From: Eubacteriales bacterium
GTDB taxonomy: Bacteria; Bacillota; Clostridia; Lachnospirales; Lachnospiraceae
Direction of reading: 5' to 3'
Assembly (NCBI GenBank): GCA_030526715.1
Contig: JAUNCG010000024.1
Location: 1-32,993 of the forward strand
DNA: 32,993 bases
Position numbers and translations under genes: made by a program. The notes below the pieces were generated by a model, which saw nothing but the letters and a program-made list of their open reading frames with translations, did not search any database and was not told the origin of the DNA. How positions within the stretch are numbered: position 1 is the first letter of the stretch; the number at the start of each line of letters is the position of its first letter. Shown piece after piece: positions 14,535 through 22,891 of the stretch.

Positions 14535-14858
14535 TTATGCCTCTTCGTTCTCTTCCTTCGGAGCTGTGACCTTCTCCTTAGTCTCATCTACGAAGATCTC
14601 TTCGTCCTTATCCTTGTCATCCTCATCCTGATCTTCGTCGTCTTCGAGATCATCCTCAAAATAATCATCAAAGTCATCCTCGAAATCATCTTCGAAGTCC
14701 TCAAGATAATCCGGTGTCAAATAACGATATACTGCATAGGCGATGCCTGCTACAGCAGTCACTGCACCGATCACAGCCAGTACCCAGAGCACGGTATTCT
14801 TGTTCTTCTCCTCGTCTCTCTTCTTCAAAAGATCCAGCAATTCATCAAGTCTGTTCAT
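14535..14858 (-). CDS. One-pass membrane protein with a highly acidic tail
   Basis: A 107-residue protein. Residues 1-21 are a charged amphipathic start (MNRLDELLDLLKKRDEEKNK), 22-44 one membrane helix (TVLWVLAVIGAVTAVAGIAY), and the remaining ~60 residues consist mostly of Asp and Glu with Phe/Tyr every few positions (DFEDDFEDDFDDYFEDD). Similar proteins are conserved in Lachnospiraceae as far as I recall, with no known role. The tail resembles other low-complexity acidic segments that bind cations or basic proteins, which is only a guess. AAAGGGTGG precedes the start. Confidence 0.7.
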   Translation of the reverse strand: MNRLDELLDLLKKRDEEKNKNTVLWVLAVIGAVTAVAGIAYAVYRYLTPDYLEDFEDDFEDDFDDYFEDDLEDDEDQDEDDKDKDEEIFVDETKEKVTAPKEENEEA

Positions 14859-14957
14859 CGCATACCACCCTTTCCTGCAAATTATTATACTTTTAAACAG
14901 TATACCACTATTCCTGTTTTTTTACCATAACTATTTATAATTTCTTTCGTTTAACTA

Positions 14958-17168
14958 TTATAATTTCTTTAGTTTTGCAAAGGCCGCAAACATCTTTTTC
15001 ACCCCTGCCCGCTCAAAGTCCACAGTCACCTCATAGTCCTTACCGCCCTCGACGATGGACTGCACAATTCCAACGCCGAATTTGATGTGTTTTACGGTGT
15101 CGCCAACCTCATAATCCAGATGATCTGCCTTGGTCACCTTAAACTGCTTCGGATCGAAAGCCTTTGCACGAAACGCAGTTCTGGCCTGTGAATAGGCTGT
15201 GGGCTTCTCCTCCCTGCGCACCACCTCCAAATTCTGCTGCGGCTGATCCAACACTTCTCTTGGCAGCTCCTTTATGAATCTCGATACCGGATAGAAGTGT
15301 GTCTCTCCTCTCACCATTCTCTGCTTGGCACAGGTGATCGTCAGACGCTTCATAGCTCTTGTGATACCCACATAGCAGAGTCTGCGCTCCTCCTCGATCT
15401 CGGAATCCGGATCGTCACTGTTGATGCTGGCGTATCCGGGGAAGATCCCTTCCTCCAGTCCGGTCAGATAGACGTTCGGAAATTCCAGTCCCTTGGCGCT
15501 GTGCAGCGTCATCAGCACTACCCTGTCATCACTGTCCTCCAGACTGTCAATATCTGCCACCAGCGCTACCTCTTCCAGAAAACCTGAAAGTGACGGTTCC
15601 TGTGTGCTTTCTTCGTAGGAGACGATCTTCGAGATCAGCTCGTCGATGTTCTCGAGCCTTGCCTTTGCCTCCTCTGTTCCCTCCGCCTGCAGCTCACGAA
15701 CATAACCGGTACTCTCGATAATGGTGTTCATCAGCTCATGGACGCTGTAGTATTCCGCCTGACTGCGCAGTGTCTGGATAAAGGTCACAAATGGTTCGAT
15801 CTTCACGGCAGCACGTCCCAGTGTCGGAATATCCTTAGCGCGCTTGAGCGCATCGTAAAATCCCATATCCTGCTCAGTCGCATAATCCTGTACCTTCGCC
15901 AATGTCGTCGCACCGATACCACGCTTGGGTACGTTGATGATCCTGCGTACCGCCAGATCATCCCGCCCATTGTCCACGGTCTTCAGATAGCTGAGCAGAT
16001 CCTTGACTTCTTTTCTGGAATAGAAATTGATGCCACCTACGATCTTATAGGGAATATTCGCATAGAGAAATTTTTCCTCAAACATACGCGACTGCGCATT
16101 GGTCCGGTACAGCACCGCACAGTCTCTATAATCTGCTTCACCGGTACGCACCAGCCTTGTAATCTCTCCTGCCACATACTCGCCCTCATCATATGCTGAC
16201 TGGAACTGTTTTACACGGATCCCTTCGCCCGCCTCATTGTCTGTCCAGAGCGTCTTCTCTTTTCTTCCGAAATTGTGATGGATCACACCGTTTGCCGCGC
16301 TCAAAATGTTCTGAGTCGAACGATAATTCTGTTCCAGCTTGATGACCTTGGCCTCCTCAAAGACCTTCTCAAAGTTCAGGATGTTGCCGATGTTTGCTCC
16401 TCTGAACTTATAAATAGACTGATCATCGTCACCCACCACACAGAGGTTACGATATTTTTGCGCAAGGATACGCACAAATTGAAACTGTGCCGTATTCGTG
16501 TCCTGATACTCATCCACCATGATATAGCGGAAACGCTCCTGATAATATTCCAATACATCCGGACAACTGCGGAACAGCTCCACCGTCTTAACGATCAGAT
16601 CATCGAAATCCAGCGCATTATTGCGCTTTAGCTGCAGCTGATATTCTTTATATGCCGCAGCGATCTTACGTTTGGAAAAATCCCCTGCCGTATTCATTTC
16701 ATATTCCATCGGATCGATCAGCTCATCCTTTGCTGAGGAGATCGCGTTCAAAATCATCTTTTCTTTGTAGATCTTTGTGTCTATCTGCAGACGCTTGCAG
16801 ACATCCTTCATCAACGTCTTCTGATCGTCTGCATCATAGATCGTAAAGCTGTTGCCGTATCCGATACGGTCTATATAGCGACGCAGGATCCGGACACAGG
16901 CAGAATGGAATGTAGACACCCAAATACTGTCTGAGCCCGCACCGACGATCTGATCCACTCGATCCCGCATCTCACCCGCCGCCTTGTTCGTAAAGGTAAT
17001 TGCAAGAATGTTCCACGGATTGACCTCTTTTTCTTCGATCAAATAGGCAATACGGTGAGTCAATACTCTCGTCTTTCCCGAACCCGCACCCGCAAGAATC
17101 AATAACGGCCCTTCCGTATGAAAGACCGCCTCCTGCTGCATTTTATTTAAAGTATCATATGTACTCAT
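14958..17168 (-). CDS. pcrA: ATP-dependent DNA helicase PcrA (UvrD/Rep family)
   Basis: A complete 736-residue superfamily 1A helicase. Walker A GAGSGKT is at 27-33; further motifs are 'TFTNKAAGEMRDRV' (Ia), 'VDEYQDTN' (II), 'GDDDQSIYKFRGA' (III), 'QNYRSTQNI' (IV), 'LMTLHSAKGLEFPNVYLTG' (V) and 'EERRLCYVGITRAMKRL' (VI). The last ~55 residues (VGDTVKHIKFGVGIVQSIVE) are the Tudor-like C-terminal domain found in Gram-positive PcrA, which contacts RNA polymerase. It unwinds DNA 3' to 5' in repair and clears replication or transcription conflicts. It diverges from the DUF1836 gene. Confidence 0.95.
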   Translation of the reverse strand: MSTYDTLNKMQQEAVFHTEGPLLILAGAGSGKTRVLTHRIAYLIEEKEVNPWNILAITFTNKAAGEMRDRVDQIVGAGSDSIWVSTFHSACVRILRRYIDRIGYGNSFTIYDADDQKTLMKDVCKRLQIDTKIYKEKMILNAISSAKDELIDPMEYEMNTAGDFSKRKIAAAYKEYQLQLKRNNALDFDDLIVKTVELFRSCPDVLEYYQERFRYIMVDEYQDTNTAQFQFVRILAQKYRNLCVVGDDDQSIYKFRGANIGNILNFEKVFEEAKVIKLEQNYRSTQNILSAANGVIHHNFGRKEKTLWTDNEAGEGIRVKQFQSAYDEGEYVAGEITRLVRTGEADYRDCAVLYRTNAQSRMFEEKFLYANIPYKIVGGINFYSRKEVKDLLSYLKTVDNGRDDLAVRRIINVPKRGIGATTLAKVQDYATEQDMGFYDALKRAKDIPTLGRAAVKIEPFVTFIQTLRSQAEYYSVHELMNTIIESTGYVRELQAEGTEEAKARLENIDELISKIVSYEESTQEPSLSGFLEEVALVADIDSLEDSDDRVVLMTLHSAKGLEFPNVYLTGLEEGIFPGYASINSDDPDSEIEEERRLCYVGITRAMKRLTITCAKQRMVRGETHFYPVSRFIKELPREVLDQPQQNLEVVRREEKPTAYSQARTAFRAKAFDPKQFKVTKADHLDYEVGDTVKHIKFGVGIVQSIVEGGKDYEVTVDFERAGVKKMFAAFAKLKKL

Positions 17169-17198
17169 TATTTGTTTTTCTCCTGTTGCAAAAAATAC

Positions 17199-17227
17199 TT
17201 GTCATGTAGTTTTAAAAACTGTATAAT
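17199..17227 (+). promoter_or_regulatory. Sigma-A type promoter of the DUF1836 gene
   Basis: TTGTCA (17199-17204) and TATAAT (17222-17227) are separated by exactly 17 bases, followed by the AAAGGGG ribosome binding site (17236-17242) and ATG 17252. Confidence 0.8.
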
Positions 17228-17251
17228 CTAGTAAGAAAGGGGTTGACTACT

Positions 17252-17842
17252 ATGACCATCGATACAAAAGACATGATAAACAGTATCCTCGAAAGTATCT
17301 CACGAATTGATCATGTGAAGCCTGAGGATATTCCCAATATCGATCTGTATATGGATCAGGTGACCACATTTATGGACGCACAGCTTGCTTCCTCCAAGCG
17401 TTATCCTCAGGACAAGATCCTTACGAAGACCATGATCAACAATTACGCTAAGAATCACCTGCTTCCCTCACCTAATAAGAAAAAATATTCCAGAGAGCAT
17501 CTGCTGATGCTCGTATTTATCTATTATTTTAAAAATATTCTCTCCATATCCGATATTGAGGCTCTGATGAAGCCTCTCACCGAAAAATACTTTCAAAAAG
17601 AAGATTCCATGAATCTGGAATCTGTCTACCGTGAAGTATTCAGCATGGAAAAAGAGCAGGTCGAAGCCATGAAGGAAGACCTGTTCTCCAAATATCAGAC
17701 ATCTCAGAGCACCTTTACCGATGCATCGGAAGAAGAGCAGGAGTTTCTCCGTCTCTTCTCCTTCATCAGTCTGTTAAGCTTTGATGTCTACGTAAAAAAA
17801 CAGTTGATTGAAAAAATCATTGATTCTTTTTCAGACGACTGA
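17252..17842 (+). CDS. DUF1836 domain-containing protein
   Basis: About 196 residues. 'DKILTKTMINNYAKNHLLPS' and 'PNKKKYSREHLLMLVFIYYF' are the winged-helix-like core seen in DUF1836 proteins, which resemble MerR-type DNA-binding domains ('T..tInnYvk..LlpsP..kkYsr.hl..L..I...K..lsi..I'). The protein is probably a transcription factor, but no target is known. ATG 17252 follows AAAGGGG at nine bases; the TTG at 17243 overlaps the ribosome binding site and is less likely. Its last 26 bp overlap the convergent yerC gene. Confidence 0.8.
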   Translation: MTIDTKDMINSILESISRIDHVKPEDIPNIDLYMDQVTTFMDAQLASSKRYPQDKILTKTMINNYAKNHLLPSPNKKKYSREHLLMLVFIYYFKNILSISDIEALMKPLTEKYFQKEDSMNLESVYREVFSMEKEQVEAMKEDLFSKYQTSQSTFTDASEEEQEFLRLFSFISLLSFDVYVKKQLIEKIIDSFSDD

Positions 17843-18110
17843 ACACCATTTCATATCCGTCACTGCCATAATTCAGGGAGCGGTTCACGCGACTGATCGT
17901 CGCTGTGGATGCTCCTGTTTTTTCAGCGATTTCCAGATAAGTATTGTTTTCCGTCAGCATCTTGGCTACTTCAAAACGCTGTGCCATGGAAAGCAGCTCA
18001 TTTACCGTGCAGACATCTTCAAAAAATCGAAAGCACTCTTCCATATCCTTTAACTCAAGCACCGCTTCAAACAAATGCTCTACCGCTTCTGTTCTTATTT
18101 TTTTATTCAT
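17817..18110 (-). CDS. TrpR-like protein, YerC/YecD family
   Basis: A 97-residue protein with the TrpR-superfamily fold: 'EECFRFFEDVCTVNELLSMA' 'QRFEVAKMLTENNTYLEIAE' 'KTGASTATISRVNRSLNYGS'. The last segment is the recognition helix-turn-helix. YerC-type proteins are conserved in Firmicutes; they are DNA-binding, but tryptophan dependence is not established. Convergent with and overlapping the DUF1836 gene by 26 bp. A tryptophan T-box operon lies 6 kb away, but nothing here links them. Confidence 0.85.
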   Translation of the reverse strand: MNKKIRTEAVEHLFEAVLELKDMEECFRFFEDVCTVNELLSMAQRFEVAKMLTENNTYLEIAEKTGASTATISRVNRSLNYGSDGYEMVFSRLKKNQ

Positions 18111-18143
18111 AGCAAACCCCTATTCTGCCTGTCCCGCAGGCGA

Positions 18144-19073
18144 TTATATATGTTTTTTCATGGAATCGACCTTTTCTCTTGCCTTGACCGCAAGATAGAT
18201 CACATGATTCACCGGGGTCGGAATTCCATGTTTTTTACCCAGCTCCACCACGGTACCTGCATACTCATCAATCTCGATCGGACGTCCCGCCTCCACATCC
18301 TGCAGCATGGACATCTTCTTATGTGCAGGATATTTCAGCAAAAATGCCAGCATCTCATCACGATCCTTCTCCGTCAGATTCACATGCTCCGCTTTCGCAA
18401 GCTGCAAAATCTCATCCATACACAGACGTATCAGATCCACGATCTCATCCACCTGATCGAAATACCCACACTCCACACCGACTTCCACCGCTGCCTGACT
18501 TCCACCGGTGTTGGAGAGCCATTTTCTCCACTGGATCCTGCGCATATCCTCGTAGATCCGCGCATTGATACCGGCTTCCCTCAGACGATCATAGATCTGC
18601 TGTATCTCCGGTCTGATCACACGGTTATCCGCATATCCGAACTGTATCTCTCCCGATGTGGAAAAATATACGTGATGCCCTGTACGGTATGCATCCGTAC
18701 GCAGCATAACCCCATACAACACACGATTTTCCGGAAAAGCCCTCTGTAGGCGATCTGTAGCCATGATACCATTGAGCAGTGGCAAAAGAATGGTCTCCTT
18801 ATCTATCAGATCCCGAATATCCTCCATCACCTGACTAAGACTGTAACACTTAACCGTAATGATCAGAAGATCCAGCTTGATCTGCTGCTTAGGACTCGAA
18901 TATACCTGCGGATAAATCGTCTCTCCATTTACGGACACCCCTCGCTGTGCAAACTTCTCGGCGCGGCTGCCTCTGGCGATCACGTAAAAATGCTCCTTGT
19001 CCGCATGATACAGATAGGACAGCAGCATGGTGCCTACACTTCCCGCACCGATTACTCCAACATTTTTAATCAT
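18144..19073 (-). CDS. Ketopantoate reductase family protein (PanE/ApbA)
   Basis: A 309-residue NADP-dependent dehydrogenase. GVIGAGSVG (6-14) is the Rossmann dinucleotide motif; 'LLIITVKCYSLSQV' (69-82), 'LLPLLNGI' and the Lys in 'QWRKWLSNTGGSQAAV' (K184) match the catalytic plan of ketopantoate reductases. PanE reduces 2-dehydropantoate to pantoate for coenzyme A, but clostridial genomes hold several paralogues of unknown substrate. Here it lies in a row with a phenylacetate-CoA-ligase-family gene (17 bp apart) rather than with panB or panC, so a different 2-oxo acid is possible. AGGAGAG precedes ATG 19073. Confidence 0.8.
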   Translation of the reverse strand: MIKNVGVIGAGSVGTMLLSYLYHADKEHFYVIARGSRAEKFAQRGVSVNGETIYPQVYSSPKQQIKLDLLIITVKCYSLSQVMEDIRDLIDKETILLPLLNGIMATDRLQRAFPENRVLYGVMLRTDAYRTGHHVYFSTSGEIQFGYADNRVIRPEIQQIYDRLREAGINARIYEDMRRIQWRKWLSNTGGSQAAVEVGVECGYFDQVDEIVDLIRLCMDEILQLAKAEHVNLTEKDRDEMLAFLLKYPAHKKMSMLQDVEAGRPIEIDEYAGTVVELGKKHGIPTPVNHVIYLAVKAREKVDSMKKHI

Positions 19074-19090
19074 ATACTCTCCTGTTTTCG

Positions 19091-20404
19091 CTATGATACC
19101 CTGCAGGTAAAGCAGCGCATTTTTCCGTTCTCATCCGGCGGGATCACATCCATCCATTCAAAATGCAGACGGAATTCCTCACCATAGAGCTCTGCCATTT
19201 TTTGATGGAAGAACTCTTCTATCTCTTCTGTCGTATGCGCATCGTTCTGCGGATCCTTCACCAGCTGGATTCTCATGTCATGATAGGAATCCTCAATAAA
19301 ACGGAACTGCGCAATGCCTGTAATTCCGTTCGGAATCTTCATCAGGAATAACGCGGAGGACTCCACGCCACTCTCATGCTTCACCAGATCATTCACTCTT
19401 CCCTGAATGGACTTGATATAACGTACACCCTCTTTTGTCACAGAAGTCGCACGATCGCCAATATCATAATTGATGATCGGAAAATCCTTCTTAAAAAGGG
19501 TCGTAATAATCACCTTGCCATCATCCGCCAGTCTGCCCTCATCATCATAGATATTCACCACATGCGTGTCACTGCAGATGTAGTACAACTTCTTTCCCGG
19601 CAACTGAATAATACAGCTTCCGGTCTCAGAACTGCCGTAGGCATCCATCAGTCCCGGTCCAAAGGTCTCTGTCAGAAGCTTACGTGTCATATCATCCACC
19701 ATTTCACTGACCGGAGTATAGATCTTCGGCTGACGGATCGTCATACCGTTATTCTTCGCATATAGCGCCATGCGCACCAGACAGTTACGTCTGAAGCACA
19801 CGAGATCCGGTGCATATTCATTCATATCATTGATGACATCGCGGATTCCCTCACCGACACAATTGTTCTCCGGAACCACACGGCGACGCAGGATACCCAG
19901 CTTCTGTACCCATGAATCCCCTTTTTTAGCATCTACATGCTTGTGGCTGGTCTCGAAGGAAAACATCTTTCCGGTAAACGGATGATACCCTGCAAACATC
20001 AGTACACGGATCCAGTTCGCATTCACACAGGCTGACTCTCTCTGAGTCTGTAAAAACTTCAGGGGAACTCCCGACGATCCGCTGGTACTGAGTACATCCC
20101 AACGATCATGCATCTTTGGATGTTCCTCATATTCCTTCTGCATCCAGAGACGCAGATCCGCTCTTGTAGTCACCGGGAACTTTGCCAGATCTTCACTGGA
20201 ATGGAAATCATCCGGTGTCAGACCGTTGGCGTCAAAACGCTCTCGGTAAAACGGTATCTCATACGCCGCCTTCATCAGTTCGTGGATCTTTTTATTCTGT
20301 CTCTTCTTAATATGGGAAAGACTGTGCGGCACCCGTTTATCCAGCTTCATCAGATAACCGAGGGTCATCACATTCTTTAGCTTCTTTTCTAATACAAATG
20401 CCAT
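19091..20404 (-). CDS. Phenylacetate-CoA ligase family protein (AMP-forming)
   Basis: About 437 residues from ATG 20404, preceded by AAGGAG at six bases (the upstream ATG 20431 includes this site in coding sequence). Adenylation motifs are visible: 'VLSTSGSSGVPLKF' (phosphate loop), 'DAYGSSETGSCIIQLPG', 'IINYDIGDRATSV' and 'IQGRVNDLVKHESG'. This is the PaaK/CapK subgroup, which activates a carboxylic acid as acyl-AMP and often passes it to CoA or another acceptor. The N-terminal part (RVPHSLSHIKKRQNKKIHEL) suits CapK-like proteins. No other phenylacetate gene is nearby, so the substrate is open. Probably co-transcribed with the PanE-family gene. Confidence 0.8.
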   Translation of the reverse strand: MAFVLEKKLKNVMTLGYLMKLDKRVPHSLSHIKKRQNKKIHELMKAAYEIPFYRERFDANGLTPDDFHSSEDLAKFPVTTRADLRLWMQKEYEEHPKMHDRWDVLSTSGSSGVPLKFLQTQRESACVNANWIRVLMFAGYHPFTGKMFSFETSHKHVDAKKGDSWVQKLGILRRRVVPENNCVGEGIRDVINDMNEYAPDLVCFRRNCLVRMALYAKNNGMTIRQPKIYTPVSEMVDDMTRKLLTETFGPGLMDAYGSSETGSCIIQLPGKKLYYICSDTHVVNIYDDEGRLADDGKVIITTLFKKDFPIINYDIGDRATSVTKEGVRYIKSIQGRVNDLVKHESGVESSALFLMKIPNGITGIAQFRFIEDSYHDMRIQLVKDPQNDAHTTEEIEEFFHQKMAELYGEEFRLHFEWMDVIPPDENGKMRCFTCRVS

Positions 20405-20439
20405 AAAACGCTCCTTTATATTGCTATTCACTATGCATT

Positions 20440-20469
20440 AGTATAACATATCCGTTCTTTAATTATCAA
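20440..20469 (-). promoter_or_regulatory. Promoter of the PaaK-family/PanE-family pair
   Basis: On the minus strand TTGATA (20469-20464), 18 bases, TATACT (20445-20440), ahead of AAGGAG and ATG 20404. Confidence 0.65.
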
Positions 20470-20480
20470 CCACTTTCCAT

Positions 20481-20915
20481 TCAGACCTTTCCCGTGCTTC
20501 CAAAGCCTCCACGGTTCTCCGATCCCAGATGCTCTACTTCGTCAAACACGATGCTCGGCTGATGCTCCATGATACGGAACTGACAGATTCTGTCATTCGC
20601 ATGAATCTGCGTATCTCTCATGGCATAAGCCGGAAAATACCACTGATCCTCGTCACCGCAGTAACTCTCATCGATCACCCCCTGATGATTTACCTGAATA
20701 ATGCCGAAGTTCTTATATGTGGAGCTGCGTGGCACCACATGAGCCTCGTATCCCTTCGGAAGCTTCATGGCCACACCCAGCGGAATCAGTCGGAATTCCC
20801 CCTGCTTCAGCTCGATATCCTCCGCCGCACGAAGATCGATCCAGTCGGATTTCCCATCTATATAGCGCAGCTTTTCTATTTTATCCGTAAAGTATTTAAT
20901 CTGAATTAGCTCCAT
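20481..20915 (-). CDS. dut: dUTP diphosphatase (dUTPase)
   Basis: A 144-residue trimeric-type dUTPase. The five motifs are present: '[12 protein letters not shown]' (I), '[11 protein letters not shown]' (II), '[20 protein letters not shown]' (III, with the catalytic Asp), '[10 protein letters not shown]' (IV) and the C-terminal 'RGGFGSTGK' (V) that closes over the nucleotide. It hydrolyses dUTP to dUMP and pyrophosphate, keeping uracil out of DNA and supplying thymidylate synthesis. GGAGGAG lies just before ATG 20915. Confidence 0.92.
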   Translation of the reverse strand: MELIQIKYFTDKIEKLRYIDGKSDWIDLRAAEDIELKQGEFRLIPLGVAMKLPKGYEAHVVPRSSTYKNFGIIQVNHQGVIDESYCGDEDQWYFPAYAMRDTQIHANDRICQFRIMEHQPSIVFDEVEHLGSENRGGFGSTGKV

Positions 20916-20941
20916 ATTCTCCTCCTTGATTTATACGCTCT

Positions 20942-20970
20942 ATCCTACTATGTGACATACATAACGTCAA
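20942..20970 (-). promoter_or_regulatory. Promoter of dut
   Basis: On the minus strand TTGACG (20970-20965), 17 bases, TAGGAT (20947-20942), about 27 bp upstream of the start codon. Confidence 0.6.
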
Positions 20971-21060
20971 CCCTCGTTTTTCTTGCCTTTACGGTCTCTT
21001 TTCTGTCTATAATTCTTTCGAAATCACATCATCTTGCTGTTATCATATACACAGCAAAAT

Positions 21061-21098
21061 CCCTGCCGTGATCCGTCATCAGTCAGCTTCCGGCAGGG
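21061..21098 (-). terminator. Terminator of the tryptophan-type ABC operon
   Basis: CCCTGCCG (21061-21068) pairs with CGGCAGGG (21091-21098); on the minus strand the stem is followed by ATTTTGC. It lies 24 bp after the ATPase gene's stop codon. Confidence 0.7.
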
Positions 21099-21121
21099 GT
21101 ATGATTCCATATTTCGTTTGT

Positions 21122-21928
21122 CTATTCTACACCGGAAAGTAAAATACGATCATTGTCCAGCTCTTTTCCGGTATCTGCGCTGAACTTCTGCAGCAAACCT
21201 TCCACGGTCAGTCCCTCGCGCTCCTGTCCGCTGATATCCAGCACGATCCTTCCCGCATCCATCATCAGTGTGCGGTTTCCGAGCTCCAGCGCCGAATGCA
21301 TATTGTGTGTGATCATCAGACATGCAAGATGATTCTCTCTCACAATATTTTTCGTCAGCTCAATCACCTTATCTGCCGTTCCCGGATCCAGTGCGGCCGT
21401 ATGCTCATCCAGAAGCAGAATCTTCGGTGCGACGAGCGTTGCCATCAGCAAAGTCAGCGCCTGTCTCTGTCCGCCGGAGAGCAGTCCCACCGGCTGCTTC
21501 ATGCGGTCTTCCAGTCCCATATCCAGCAGCGCCAGCTTCTCCCGAAAGATTTTACGCTGCTTGTTATTAATACGTGCAAACAGAGCATTTTCCTGCTTCA
21601 CGCGCATATAGGCAAGCGCAAGATTCTCCTCGATCGTCATATGCGGCGCAGTACCTTTCATGGGATCCTGAAACAGACGTCCGATCTCCAGCGCCCGCTT
21701 ATACTCCGGCATGTAAGTGATATCTTTGCCATCCAGCTCCACAACGCCCTCATCTACGAAAAAGCTTCCGGCAATGGCGTTAAACAGTGTGGATTTTCCG
21801 GCACCGTTGCTGCCGATGATCGTGGCAAAATCACCGTCATTTACGGTCAGGCTAATGCCGCGAAGCGCCGCCTTTTCATTCACTGTACCCGGATAAAATG
21901 TCTTTTTTATATTTGTCAGTTTTAGCAT
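21122..21928 (-). CDS. ABC transporter ATP-binding protein (TrpXYZ-like tryptophan/amino acid uptake)
   Basis: About 268 residues from ATG 21928; a longer open frame upstream only reads through the permease gene. AAAAGGAGG precedes this start. Walker A is GSNGAGKSTLF, Q-loop 'RLFQDPMKGTAPHMT', signature LLSGGQRQALTL, Walker B ILLLDEHTAAL (His follows the catalytic Glu, as in many members of this group), switch His in 'MITHNMHSAL'. It energises the permease encoded just upstream, overlapping by seven bases. The operon's T-box has a Trp specifier, so the cargo is probably tryptophan or a precursor. Confidence 0.88.
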   Translation of the reverse strand: MLKLTNIKKTFYPGTVNEKAALRGISLTVNDGDFATIIGSNGAGKSTLFNAIAGSFFVDEGVVELDGKDITYMPEYKRALEIGRLFQDPMKGTAPHMTIEENLALAYMRVKQENALFARINNKQRKIFREKLALLDMGLEDRMKQPVGLLSGGQRQALTLLMATLVAPKILLLDEHTAALDPGTADKVIELTKNIVRENHLACLMITHNMHSALELGNRTLMMDAGRIVLDISGQEREGLTVEGLLQKFSADTGKELDNDRILLSGVE

Positions 21929-22854
21929 GCGCTGTCGCCTCCTTTTCTCGCCTGAAGCGCCGATCTCTTCCGTGAACGGAACGCAACCTGATTTTTCAGA
22001 TACGGCGAAGCGATGGCCACTGCCACGATCACTGCGGATACCAGCTTCAGGCACTCTGCAGGCACGTGTAATCTGAGAGCGATCGCGATTGCGAAGCGAT
22101 ACAGACAGCTTCCCAGCACAACGCCGGCAATGCGCCGAAGCATACTGCCCTTTCCGATCAGGGTCTCTCCGATGATCAGACTTGCCAGAGCGATGGTCAC
22201 CATACCTGTCCCCAGATTGATATCGCAGGTCTTCTGATACTGACCGATCAGGCAGCCGGAAAGTGCAGTCAGAGAACCGGAAATACACAGTCCCACCGTC
22301 AGAGTAAATTTCGGGTTAATACTGGAGGCTCTCACCATATCCTCATTGTCTCCGGTGGCACGAATGGAAAGTCCCAGACTGGTACCCAAAAACAGAGAAA
22401 GCAGGATACCCACGATCACTACGACAGCGATCGCAACGATCAGCTTATACCACTCTGCACCGAAAATACCTTTAAACATGCCAAACACTGTCTCCGCTTT
22501 AAACAGAGACAGGTTTGACGAAAATCCCATAGCTGCCAGATTTACCGTATATAAACCGGTATTTACGATAATTCCCGCAAGTATGGATTCCACTCCCAGT
22601 TTTGTCTGCAAAAAGGCCATGATATAGCCTGAGCAGACTCCTGCCAGCATTGCTGCAAACAACGCCAGTATCGGATGACCCATGATCGCCACCTGTGCTC
22701 CTACCGCACAGCCCAGCGTAAAGCATCCATCTGTGGAAAGATCCGCAATATTCAGGATCGAATAGCTTAAAAACAATGCCAGCGCCACCAACGCATATAT
22801 GAATCCCAGCTCCAATGCACTGATGATCACTGAGAGTGATAATAATGAACCCAT
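21922..22854 (-). CDS. ABC transporter permease (TrpXYZ-like)
   Basis: A 310-residue membrane protein with about eight to nine hydrophobic segments, starting 'LGFIYALVALALFLSYSILN' and containing 'IADLSTDGCFTLGCAVGAQV' and 'SIRATGDNEDMVRASSINPK'. These are signatures of the BPL/LivH-like permease branch that pairs with TrpX-type binding proteins. 'RATGDNEDM' is the cytoplasmic coupling loop contacting the ATPase. It lies 37 bp after the binding-protein gene and overlaps the ATPase gene. Confidence 0.88.
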   Translation of the reverse strand: MGSLLSLSVIISALELGFIYALVALALFLSYSILNIADLSTDGCFTLGCAVGAQVAIMGHPILALFAAMLAGVCSGYIMAFLQTKLGVESILAGIIVNTGLYTVNLAAMGFSSNLSLFKAETVFGMFKGIFGAEWYKLIVAIAVVVIVGILLSLFLGTSLGLSIRATGDNEDMVRASSINPKFTLTVGLCISGSLTALSGCLIGQYQKTCDINLGTGMVTIALASLIIGETLIGKGSMLRRIAGVVLGSCLYRFAIAIALRLHVPAECLKLVSAVIVAVAIASPYLKNQVAFRSRKRSALQARKGGDSAC

Positions 22855-22891
22855 GCTCCCTATAACCTCATTTCTATTACTTTAAAACTCT

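Noticed and set aside
17817..17842. Overlap of DUF1836 and yerC 3' ends as a possible misannotation
   Set aside because: Both C-termini look natural and convergent overlaps of this size are common.
21929..22288. N-terminal extension of the ABC ATPase
   Set aside because: It reads through the permease gene out of frame; the start at 21928 has a good ribosome binding site.
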